This document shows positions 37,492 to 45,145 of a DNA stretch of 54,810 nt, piece after piece. The translations under genes and the position numbers were made by a program. Origin of the DNA: an uncultured Candidatus Poseidoniales archaeon (GTDB taxonomy: Archaea > Thermoplasmatota > Poseidoniia > Poseidoniales > Poseidoniaceae). Where the stretch lies: the NCBI GenBank assembly GCA_905182715.1, contig CAJJCP010000026.1, positions 1-54,810 on the forward strand, in the 5' to 3' direction. The number at the start of each line of letters is the position of its first letter. Position 1 is the stretch's first letter. The notes beneath the pieces are model-generated. The model was not told the origin of the DNA. It saw nothing but the letters and a program-made list of their open reading frames with translations, and searched no databases.

Positions 37492-38742
37492 TCACCTCGA
37501 TTCAAGTATTTTTTCGACACGAGGCACAACGTGCTTCATGTAAGCAGTCATGTCTCTACAGACTCGGTCAGAGTCGTGATTAAAGAAATCAAACCATGCC
37601 ATGATTCGGTCTTCAGGATGGAACCGTTCCAGAATCTGTTGGGTTACTTCTTCGATGTTTCCAATCAAAGCGTTTTGTGCAGCATTTTCAACTTTCGACG
37701 GGTCAATGGTTCCTTCCAAAGCATTCCAGTAGGCGCCGAGGGCCGCCTTTGCTTCTTTCTTTGCAGACTCGCTTTGCTGTTCAGGTGTCAATCCATCCTC
37801 CGCATTGAGGAATATGAAAGAAGTACGGGGCATATCACTTCGCTTCCATGCTCCACCTGCTGGATGGAATGCCTCACGCATGCGGTCATGTGTGGCGTCA
37901 ATAACTTCAGGTTTCGTGATTGATAAATTGAATACCTTGACCGGCAAAATGGTATTGAGAAATACCTGTGCATTTGGGTCATGTGTTCCTGCAACCATCA
38001 CGAGTAATTCACGACGGAAATGTTGCGGGATTATTTTCAAGTCTTCAAAGACGTAACGCTTAGGGATTTCAATTTCTTCGGGAGCGGATTCCAAGTTCTC
38101 AAATTCTATCGCTGCATTTTGAACTTTTTCCCAATCTTCATCGCTTCGGAAATTACCACGTCGAAGAACGGTTGAATGGGTCATCTCTGAATTGACGATA
38201 TCACCGCGCAGAAGTCGCAAAAAGATGTCTCCTGCTTCCATGAATATTTGGCCACGAAGTGCAGGCCAAGCAGCCTCTTCGATTGAATTTCGAGGAATGA
38301 TTCCGTAAGGCCGTGCCATGAATTCAAACCGTCCTGCTGAAAAACCAACGTGGAGTTTACGCTTCTCATTCGGATTGAGTCCGTGCAGTTGGAGTGTATT
38401 CGCAATTCGTTCTGCTTGAGCAATCGGTCCGCCGGATGCTAGTATTGAAACGACCGCACTTCCAATTTCAATCGATTGTGTTCTTCGAAATGATTCCATT
38501 GCCAATTGCGGAAAATCAGTGCAAAGCCCAACTTCGCCCAGCCAGTGGGGGACGACAGGTTTTGAGTTTGACTTTTGAATCTCGGTAGATAAATGGGCTT
38601 GTGCAATCCATCCGACGCCGAAACCAAGTGCGTCTGCACACTCCAGTTGTTGGAAATAATTGGCAAACATCTCTTGCTCGCTAGGAATCAAACCCGTTGA
38701 ATCCGGAGTTTGACTGATTGAGAAGAATATGTCATGCTCCAT
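37492..38742 (-). CDS. Luciferase-like flavin-dependent monooxygenase
   Basis: 416 residues from ATG at 38742 (MEHDIFFSISQTP); an ATG at 38778 is possible. The bacterial luciferase-like (F420/FMN) TIM barrel is shown by ECADALGFGVGWIAQAHLST, TQSIEIGSAVVSILASGGPI, AQAERIANTLQLHGL and LHVGFSAGRFEFMARPYGII, followed by NALIGNIEEVTQQILERF near the end. Members oxygenate or dehydrogenate diverse substrates using reduced FMN or F420. It is the upstream gene of an overlapping unit with the asparaginase-like and ALDH genes (the next ATG lies five bases past its stop). It may prepare the aromatic substrate for ring opening, but the reaction cannot be read from sequence. Confidence 0.88.
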   Translation of the reverse strand: MEHDIFFSISQTPDSTGLIPSEQEMFANYFQQLECADALGFGVGWIAQAHLSTEIQKSNSKPVVPHWLGEVGLCTDFPQLAMESFRRTQSIEIGSAVVSILASGGPIAQAERIANTLQLHGLNPNEKRKLHVGFSAGRFEFMARPYGIIPRNSIEEAAWPALRGQIFMEAGDIFLRLLRGDIVNSEMTHSTVLRRGNFRSDEDWEKVQNAAIEFENLESAPEEIEIPKRYVFEDLKIIPQHFRRELLVMVAGTHDPNAQVFLNTILPVKVFNLSITKPEVIDATHDRMREAFHPAGGAWKRSDMPRTSFIFLNAEDGLTPEQQSESAKKEAKAALGAYWNALEGTIDPSKVENAAQNALIGNIEEVTQQILERFHPEDRIMAWFDFFNHDSDRVCRDMTAYMKHVVPRVEKILESR

Positions 38743-38802
38743 GGGTGGCACCAATCCTTCCAGTTGAAACCACATCATAACGAGTGTGGCTCATTGCGAT
38801 GG

Positions 38803-39651
38803 TCACTTGTTGGTTTTTTGTTGTATGTTGGTCGTGTTGAAATCAGCAAGATCTTCGATGCGCTGACGGACTGCCAATGGGGTAGGTAGGCCAACATTAA
38901 GGAAAGAGTGAAGGCAATCAGAAAGTTGCAGCATTGCCGTTTCGTAATCTTCCGCAATCTCTGCGATATCTGCAAGTCCCCACCGTGCCACGAGTTGCCC
39001 AGATAAGTCTTCAAGTTCGACCGAAAGATTGAGTGATTGTTCATATAATTCTTTAGCAGCAACAAAATTTCCAATCGTAGCTTGGGTGTGAGCTAAATCG
39101 GCAAGCGCCTCAATTTGAGCTTCTTCATCTTTCATTTGCATGGCGAGTTCAATACGTCGAGTGCCGTGAACCAATGCATTGTCATGGTCGTTTAATTTCT
39201 TTGAACACGTTTCGAGAACCGCAAGGCCGTAGGCGATCCCATTCAAATCATCGATACTTTCCCGAAGCCGAAGTGAACGAGTGGCAAAGGTTTGGGCTTC
39301 ATCGTATTCGTCTTTGCTCATGTGCATTAAAGCGACATGATGCGATACCGCAGCAGCTAACGGAGCACCGCCTTCCATCACTTCTGATTTAGCGCTCAAT
39401 TCTGCAAAAACATCGATACTCTTCCCAGAATGCTTGAAACCTTCAAAATCAGCCCAGCCACGTTCAAGTTCGTCTGTTGAATTGTCTTGTGCGTGTTTGA
39501 GCAAGCGTTCAGCAAGTTCGAGGTCTTCTAATTCGATTGCCAAAGGCATCAATCGGAGTGCAAGTGCAGTATTGATGTCATCCATCGCACCACCGGCGGT
39601 AAGCATGTCGAGAATCCGACGGGCTTGTTCAGCATCCACTTCTCCGCTCAT
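38803..39651 (-). CDS. TPR-repeat protein
   Basis: 282 residues, almost wholly helical, with tetratricopeptide-like repeats. These include MPLAIELEDLELAERLLKHA, KDEYDEAQTFATRSLRLRES, LNDHDNALVHGTRRIELAMQ, IGNFVAAKELYEQSLNLSVE and AEDYETAMLQLSDCL. No signal peptide or membrane span, so cytosolic, probably protein-protein contact. It is the first gene of the minus-strand run that continues with the flavin monooxygenase, 60 bases downstream. Partner unknown. Confidence 0.83.
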   Translation of the reverse strand: MSGEVDAEQARRILDMLTAGGAMDDINTALALRLMPLAIELEDLELAERLLKHAQDNSTDELERGWADFEGFKHSGKSIDVFAELSAKSEVMEGGAPLAAAVSHHVALMHMSKDEYDEAQTFATRSLRLRESIDDLNGIAYGLAVLETCSKKLNDHDNALVHGTRRIELAMQMKDEEAQIEALADLAHTQATIGNFVAAKELYEQSLNLSVELEDLSGQLVARWGLADIAEIAEDYETAMLQLSDCLHSFLNVGLPTPLAVRQRIEDLADFNTTNIQQKTNK

Positions 39652-39710
39652 ATCTGTGCGCTACCCCTTCGCGTCAAGAACCTATGTGTTTACTTTCTTC
39701 AAAGTTAAAA

Positions 39711-39718
39711 TTTGATAA
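39711..39718 (+). promoter_or_regulatory. Putative TATA-like element before the DNase I-fold gene
   Basis: TTTGATAA is centred about 26 bases before the ATG at 39741, in an AT-rich stretch between divergent genes. Same spacing as the elements before 16510, 45146 and 51432; compatible with a leaderless transcript. Confidence 0.33.
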
Positions 39719-39740
39719 CCCGAACTGCACACCGCACATT

Positions 39741-40718
39741 ATGGGAGACTATAATGGATATTTGCAAGGTTTGAGTCTTGCAGCGATTCTCGTTCTTGCT
39801 CCCATCGCACTGCAATCACTTCTGACCGACGACGCAGATGTCGTCTACGTATTCGTGCCGGGTGAAGATGAAACGACAACCGTCTACATCGAAAATAATA
39901 CTTCGAGTGATGATGCTCGCGCTCCAGAACTAAACCGGAGCGAAGTTGCTCGCATTGCCACGTTCAACATCAAAGTATTCGGTGAAACTAAAATGGGCAA
40001 GCCAGCAATTGTCGATATTCTTGTTGACACGGTATTGCAGTATGATTTAGTCGCTGTTCAAGAAATAAAAGATATCGACCAAACAGTACCTTACGATTTC
40101 CTTGATGCGCTTAATAACAAATCATTTTCCACATGGGATATGGTACTCAGCCCCCGCAGTGGTTTACAAGACGATGACCAATCTTCTCAAGAACAATATG
40201 CATTTTACTACAATACTTCTGTTTTCCGTTCAATGGGGAATGGAACTCTGCACAATGACAGTGTTGATGATTCATTCCAAAGAGAGCCTTTCATCGCTCA
40301 ATTTGAAGTCCTCGATCAAAACGGAACAGGTACGGGTTTTGACTTGAGTCTTGTCACCATTCATACCAAACCCGCAGCCGCTTTGAGTGAAATAAATGCT
40401 TTACCTCATGTCGTTGATACATATCTTGAACAACATCCAAATGAATCGGAAATTGTCATCCTTGGAGATTTCAATGCAGCCTGTTCCTATGTTTCCTCAA
40501 ATGAATTATCAAATTCACCTTTGGCCCATTCAAATTACACATGGTTAATTGAGAACAACGTTGATACAACGGTTTCCGACAGTTATTGTGCATACGACCG
40601 AATCGTTACGAATGGCGACCTCGATGGACGCTTAGTCGGTACTTGGGGTGTCGACACTTCCTTTTCAGACAATAATGTATCCGACCATTACCCCGTTTGG
40701 TTTGATATCAAAAGGTAA
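39741..40718 (+). CDS. Membrane-anchored DNase I-fold (endonuclease/exonuclease/phosphatase family) protein
   Basis: 325 residues from ATG at 39741 (MGDYNGYLQGLSLAAILVLA). An N-terminal hydrophobic segment (about 10-28) acts as signal or anchor, so the domain should be outside the cell. The family motifs are all present: IATFNIKVFGE, YDLVAVQEIKD (metal-binding Glu), LVTIHTKPAAA, IVILGDFNAACSY (Asp-x-Asn), AYDRIV and the final SDHYPVWF (catalytic Asp-His). The spacing resembles DNase I-like nucleases more than lipid phosphatases. A likely job is degrading extracellular DNA for nutrients; this is inference. Confidence 0.88.
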   Translation: MGDYNGYLQGLSLAAILVLAPIALQSLLTDDADVVYVFVPGEDETTTVYIENNTSSDDARAPELNRSEVARIATFNIKVFGETKMGKPAIVDILVDTVLQYDLVAVQEIKDIDQTVPYDFLDALNNKSFSTWDMVLSPRSGLQDDDQSSQEQYAFYYNTSVFRSMGNGTLHNDSVDDSFQREPFIAQFEVLDQNGTGTGFDLSLVTIHTKPAAALSEINALPHVVDTYLEQHPNESEIVILGDFNAACSYVSSNELSNSPLAHSNYTWLIENNVDTTVSDSYCAYDRIVTNGDLDGRLVGTWGVDTSFSDNNVSDHYPVWFDIKR

Positions 40719-41534
40719 TCAGATACTTCGCAAACGGCCACCGTCGACCGCCAGACTGACGCCACGAATACCACTTGAGGCAGGGAGTGCGAGGAAAGTA
40801 ATTGCTGATGCAGTTTCCAATGGTTCGATTAATCGTTCAATTGGAACTTGACTCATCCATCCATGGTGAACTTCTTCGAGGCTCTTTCCAGTTCGTTGAT
40901 TGATCGAAGAAGCCAAAGAGCCTAACCGTTCAGTGTTGGTAAAACCGGGCAAGACGTTGTTGATGGTAATACACGGTGCAAGTTCACGAGACAAACTCTT
41001 GGCCCATGAAGCCATAGCTCCTCGAAGGGTATTGGAAAGTCCAATGTTTGGAATTGGTTCTTTGACCGAAGTGGAAATAATTTGGATAATGCGACCATAG
41101 CCTTCCGCTTCCATCGAAGGAACGAGTAATTGCGTCAAGGTATGCGCAGCATGGAGATGTCGCTTGAAAGGTGCTTCAAAATCCTCGATTGAGTTGCCGA
41201 GCAAGGGGCCACCAGGTGGTCCACCTGCATTGTTGATGAGTATGTGAACAGGTCCACGTTGTTGAAGCAAGGTCGTGATTGCCGGTTCGAGTCCAGATGT
41301 GTCTTCAAGGTCGAGGACAAGTGATACATGTTCGCCCTTTCCAAGTTTGGATAACTCCTCGCATAGTGTTGTCAAAGCCTCTCCGTTCCGTGCGCACACC
41401 GTGACATTTGCACCTGCTTTAGCCAGCATTTTTGCAGTAGCAGCGCCAATTCCCTTACTGGCTCCGCATACCAATGCGTGCTTGCCTACCAGAGCGCTTG
41501 TCGAATACGGATAGTCACTGCCGAGGAGGTCCAT
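40719..41534 (-). CDS. Short-chain dehydrogenase/reductase-like protein with altered catalytic motif
   Basis: 271 residues. Rossmann fold with GKHALVCGASKGIGAATAKM (TGxxxGxG type), VTVCARNGEAL, VHILINNAGGPPGGP (NNAG) and the substrate-loop region TINNVLPGFTNTERL. The catalytic Ser is likely kept (IISTSVKEPIPN), but YxxxK is replaced: GLSNTLRGAMASWAKSLS has Ser and Arg at the Tyr and Lys positions. Similar non-canonical members are known among FabG-like SDRs, so function as a normal reductase is uncertain. It is convergent with the DNase I-fold gene with no gap. Confidence 0.87.
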   Translation of the reverse strand: MDLLGSDYPYSTSALVGKHALVCGASKGIGAATAKMLAKAGANVTVCARNGEALTTLCEELSKLGKGEHVSLVLDLEDTSGLEPAITTLLQQRGPVHILINNAGGPPGGPLLGNSIEDFEAPFKRHLHAAHTLTQLLVPSMEAEGYGRIIQIISTSVKEPIPNIGLSNTLRGAMASWAKSLSRELAPCITINNVLPGFTNTERLGSLASSINQRTGKSLEEVHHGWMSQVPIERLIEPLETASAITFLALPASSGIRGVSLAVDGGRLRSI

Positions 41535-41574
41535 GTGTGGGGCAGAAGGTACTCCTCAAAGGGTCTTCCGTTCT

Positions 41575-42351
41575 TCAAAGCCATTGGAGAATCGAATCTA
41601 ATTCGACCAACCAATCGTCTGATGCAACATCGATAATCGAGTAATGGTCGCCAGGAAGCCATAACTTTTGTACATCTATGCCCTTTGCAGACATGATGTC
41701 AGCATACGTCTCCGATTGCTCTTTTGGAACATCTGTATCTCTTTCGCCATGCACGAGAAGTACCGGTACGACCGGTGGGTGCTCGATTGGATTTAACCGG
41801 TCCCACAAGGTCCGATTATCTTCAGGACTGCATCCAATCCATCGACGAACAGCATCGCCTTCATCCGAAAGTTTTGCAGCATCAGCACTCATCAAATCTG
41901 TAATTGGGGCTTGTGCAATGACTAACCAAGGTTTTCTTTCAGCATTTGCTGCCAGTAAGAGCGCAAGTTGTCCACCTGCTGAATGGCCCATAACCATCGA
42001 GCGTTTGATGTCAATTCCTGGTAAAAGCGCAAGTTGGCCCCATGCGCGCAAGACATCCGAAAGTGTATCCATCCAAACGCCCTCGTCACCATCACTCCAG
42101 CCTTTGAATTCGATGTTCCACGTAGCAACACCTGCCTCAGCAAGATCTTGGGCAATGGGTTTCATGAGTTCACTGGTCCAAGAACTCTTCCAAAAACCGC
42201 CATGGATGAGCATGACGCATGGAAGGCCTGCGTCGTTCTGAAACGGTGATGGGTCATCTGGTATATGCAAGTCTGCATACTGCCATTTTTCCGCTCCCCA
42301 TTGCATGCGGTCGACTGCCATAACCAAACGGTGCAAGGCGCCATCTATCAC
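41575..42351 (-). CDS. Alpha/beta hydrolase, kynurenine formamidase-like
   Basis: 258 residues from GTG at 42351, which has GGAG five bases upstream; ATG at 42321 is an alternative. HGGFW (residues 50-54, in LPCVMLIHGGFWKSSW) matches the HGGxW oxyanion motif of arylformamidases. The nucleophile elbow is MVMGHSAGGQLALLL, the acid VLLVHGERDTDVPK and the base LPGDHYSIID, so a full Ser-Asp-His triad is visible. Arylformamidase hydrolyses N-formylkynurenine in tryptophan breakdown, which would connect with the aminophenol-type cluster some 5 kb away; broader esterase activity is equally possible. It is divergent from the GPx gene. Confidence 0.82.
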   Translation of the reverse strand: MIDGALHRLVMAVDRMQWGAEKWQYADLHIPDDPSPFQNDAGLPCVMLIHGGFWKSSWTSELMKPIAQDLAEAGVATWNIEFKGWSDGDEGVWMDTLSDVLRAWGQLALLPGIDIKRSMVMGHSAGGQLALLLAANAERKPWLVIAQAPITDLMSADAAKLSDEGDAVRRWIGCSPEDNRTLWDRLNPIEHPPVVPVLLVHGERDTDVPKEQSETYADIMSAKGIDVQKLWLPGDHYSIIDVASDDWLVELDSILQWL

Positions 42352-42409
42352 CCTTACTCCTTCTTTGATGAATACAAGAATTGAAGAACAGATGCTCTGT
42401 GTATGACCC

Positions 42410-42865
42410 ATGGGCAATCCATTGGATATTGAATTTGAAGATATGAACGGCGAACACACCACTCTACGTGCACTCGGTGATTCAAATAACGAACAATGGA
42501 TTGTTGTGAATGTCGCAAGTGCTTGCGGGTTTACCAAACAATATACGCAACTGCAAGAAGCTTCGGTTATGGATGGAGTCACCGTTGTTGGCTTCCCGTG
42601 TAATCAATTTGGGGCCCAAGAACCTGGGACTCACCAAGAAATTTGCGACTTCACCTCTGCAAAATTCGATGTCACCTTTCCATTGATGGCCAAACTCGAA
42701 GTAAAAGGAGGGAATCAACATCCACTCTTTACAGAACTCAGTCAATCGATAGGTTCAGATGAACACACGGGAGATATTCGCTGGAACTTTGAGAAGTTCC
42801 TTGTTTCAAAAGACGGTTCAGTTTCTCGCTTCTCATCGAAAGACTTGCCCTCAGATATGCTGTGA
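42410..42865 (+). CDS. Glutathione peroxidase-family thiol peroxidase
   Basis: 151 residues, GPx fold of the thioredoxin superfamily. Motifs: VVNVASACGFTKQYTQLQ (peroxidatic Cys), VVGFPCNQFGAQEPGTHQE and IRWNFEKFLVSKDGSV (Trp-Asn of the active site). A second Cys in the FPCNQFG motif is the common position of the family. Most non-animal members use thioredoxin rather than glutathione as reductant. It is convergent with the GST-like gene, sharing 15 bases at the 3' ends. Confidence 0.93.
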   Translation: MGNPLDIEFEDMNGEHTTLRALGDSNNEQWIVVNVASACGFTKQYTQLQEASVMDGVTVVGFPCNQFGAQEPGTHQEICDFTSAKFDVTFPLMAKLEVKGGNQHPLFTELSQSIGSDEHTGDIRWNFEKFLVSKDGSVSRFSSKDLPSDML

Positions 42866-43534
42866 AGTTCCAACGTCTTCAAAGGCGTTCGGACGGAACA
42901 CCCATCGTGCTTCATCGGCATCCTCATAGTAGTTCTTGACCAAAGGCTCGTTTGACATTTTTTCATGAAAGGCGAGCAATGATGGATAATGAGCGAGCAT
43001 ATCTGCTGTAATTCCATCAAATTGTCCTGAGAACATCATGAAAGTGTCCATGAAGCCTTTGACATCTGCAATACTCATCGACTCTGTGTTTGCCAGCCAG
43101 CCGGTTGTAGATTGCTCAAATATTTTCGACATGGCCCTCATTGCCTGGTCCATTTTTCCACCTTCTGCAAATAATGCTTGTCGTGCAGCAATCTTTTCAT
43201 CGAGGTCATCGATTGAAAAAGTAGGTATAAAGGCGGATCTCCACCCGTTGATGACTTCGACAATTTCGTCTACTTTGGCTCGAACATAGAGGTCTTTAGG
43301 TTCCATTCCAGCTAAGGCGCCCGTATAGCGAAGCAATGCATTTGATTCTGCAATTGTTCCTTGAGGTGTGCGAATAATTGGCAAATAGCCCCAAGGTAGT
43401 TCTCCTTTCTTTTTGAGTTCAAGGTATCCGTCCCAATCGACAACGGTATTCTTCCATTCAAGTCCGGATATGCCAAGACAGAATCGGGATACTTCGGCAA
43501 AACCTGGCGAGTCAAAATAAACAACTTCATGCAT
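42851..43534 (-). CDS. Glutathione S-transferase-like protein
   Basis: 227 residues. The N-terminal thioredoxin-like half shows VVYFDSPGFAEVSRFCLGIS and GYLPIIRTPQGTIAESNALL (the cis-Pro and Glu-Ser of the glutathione gamma-glutamyl site). The C-terminal half is helical (AALAG..., EQSTTGWLANTESMSIADVK), with the N-capping motif and conserved Asp of GSTs, as in sigma/mu-like types. The last about 30 residues after LVKNYY are extra. GSTs are rare in archaea. Whether the host makes glutathione is not shown here. Confidence 0.84.
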   Translation of the reverse strand: MHEVVYFDSPGFAEVSRFCLGISGLEWKNTVVDWDGYLELKKKGELPWGYLPIIRTPQGTIAESNALLRYTGALAGMEPKDLYVRAKVDEIVEVINGWRSAFIPTFSIDDLDEKIAARQALFAEGGKMDQAMRAMSKIFEQSTTGWLANTESMSIADVKGFMDTFMMFSGQFDGITADMLAHYPSLLAFHEKMSNEPLVKNYYEDADEARWVFRPNAFEDVGTSQHI

Positions 43535-43578
43535 AACTTTGACGCCAATCTCGGTCTATATGAATCTTGACCCAGATC

Positions 43579-44986
43579 TCAAGGACTAACTCGGCGACGG
43601 TCTCGAGGGAATAAGACCGTTTCACGGACATTCTTTGAACCGGTGAGTTTCATCAAAATACGTTCAACACCCAGTCCCCAACCTGCATGGGGAGGCACAC
43701 CATGACGGAAACCAGCCACATAGAATTCAAATTCTTCTGGATCCAAATCCATTGCTTTGAGGTTTTCAATCAGGACATCAATTCTGTGTTCACGTTGTCC
43801 GCCAGAGGTTAATTCATCTCTGCCAAAGTTGAGGTCAAACCCTCTGCTGAGTTGTCGGCCAGTGCTTCCATCTTCACCTTCGACATGATGGATGTAGAAG
43901 GGTTTCAGTTCCATTGGCCAGCGTGGTAGGAAGTAGAATTGTGGAAGGTCCTCGGCTAAGAGGTCCGAGTTTTCAGCATCGATGTCGGCGCCCCATTCGA
44001 TTTTTCCACCTTTGCGTTGAATGGTAGCAATAGCGTCACAATATGACAATCGTGGGAACGGTAATTCAGGCACAATGACTTCAATGGCTTCCTCATCTTG
44101 TGTGGCTCGGAAAGCATTGATAGTGCTGATGTGCTTTTGGGATTCGGGGTCTTCAGCAACTGACTTCCACATGTGATGAATCATACGTTCAAGTACGCCC
44201 ATGACGTCTTCATCGTTTGCCCAAGAACATTCGATGTCAAAAGAAATAAATTCATTCAAATGTCGATATGTATCGTGCTTCTCAGCTCGGAATGCTGGAC
44301 CGATTTCGAACACACGCTCGAGTCCACCTGACATGCATAATTGCTTGTAGAGTTGCGGAGATTGATTGAGGAAAGCGGGCGTGTCAAAATACATCATTGG
44401 AAACAAATCAGTTCCGCCTTCAGTTGCTGTGGCGACAATCTTTGGCGTATGAGTTTCAAAGAATCCTTCATTGATCAGAGGCTTCTCGGCCGTATTGCAA
44501 AATCTTTCCTCGTAAATGGAACATAGCATTGACGTGTGAACGGCGTAAGTCGAGGAATCGATTGTCGAGCCGTGTGTCGAGTGCGACGTGTACTGTATCG
44601 GTAACTCCCAGTGGAAGAGGGGCGACAGCTCGTGCAATCAAATTCACTGAGGTCGCGATGACTTCGTAGGCTGGAGGAGGGACAGGTTCGCCTTCCTTGG
44701 CCTTTGGAGGCCTCTTTTCAGAAACAGTTCCGGTAAACTGAAGGGTAGATTCACGGGTCATTCGTTGAACCATGTCCAAGGCTTCGTCGCCAACATTGTC
44801 ACCTTTCAGGAATATTTGTGTGATTCCAGTTCCATCTCGAAGGTCAACAAAACAGATTGCTCCCTTTCCTCTGTTTGCTTCCATGAATCCAGAAACTGTA
44901 ACTTCTTGGCCAATTAAATCAGCACCAATGTTTTGAATTTCGCCCAATGTGTGAGTGCGGTATGCAGTCGGTACCCAAGTGCTCAT
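43579..44986 (-). CDS. aspS: Aspartyl-tRNA synthetase (frame broken by one base)
   Basis: Start ATG 44986 (MSTWVPTAYRTHTLGEIQ). The N-terminal OB-fold anticodon-binding domain includes EVTVSGFMEANRGKGAICFV. The linker contains DTRLDNRFLDLRRSHVNAMF (class II motif 1 entry). The first frame then stops at 44468 after LRGKILQYGREASDQ. The second frame carries the catalytic core: INEGFFETHTPKIV, ATEGGTDLFPMMYFDTPAFL, FEIGPAFRAEKHDTYRHLNE (motif 2) and AGWGLGVERILMKLTG (motif 3), ending VLFPRDRRRVSP. Removing one base near the A4 run at 44499-44502 joins them into about 468 residues. Charges tRNA-Asp (perhaps also tRNA-Asn). It is divergent from metK. Confidence 0.93.
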
Positions 44987-45087
44987 GATTGGGGGGGGAC
45001 AGGCTGAGAACATCAATCATTCGTTTGAACAACCGTGATTGAAACCTCCTCAGTGGGCTATTTTCTGCTTTTTTATTCCTTATGAGA

Positions 45088-45108
45088 CTTATTGAGTCTT
45101 GAAATAAG
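45088..45108. repeat. Short inverted repeat upstream of metK
   Basis: CTTATT (45088-45093) and AATAAG (45103-45108) are perfect inverted copies, 9 bases apart. They sit just upstream of the likely metK TATA element, so a regulator site is possible but not shown. Confidence 0.35.
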
Positions 45109-45115
45109 CGGTTTA

Positions 45116-45123
45116 TTCATATA
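45116..45123 (+). promoter_or_regulatory. Putative TATA-like promoter element of metK
   Basis: TTCATATA, in the larger AT-rich stretch TTTATTCATATAGG, is centred about 27 bases before the ATG at 45146. The spacing fits a leaderless transcript; no ribosome binding site lies before this ATG. Confidence 0.45.
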
Positions 45124-45145
45124 GGCGGGGACTGGCGCCAAAGTC

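Noticed and set aside
42352-42582. N-terminal extension of the kynurenine-formamidase-like gene to 42582
   Set aside because: It would run antisense through the GPx gene and its Cys/Ser-rich sequence does not look like a protein; the GTG at 42351 has a ribosome binding site.
45085-45108. Hairpin upstream of metK considered as a SAM riboswitch
   Set aside because: Only a 5- or 6-bp stem with a short loop is present and it lies upstream of the likely TATA box, so it would not be transcribed with metK.
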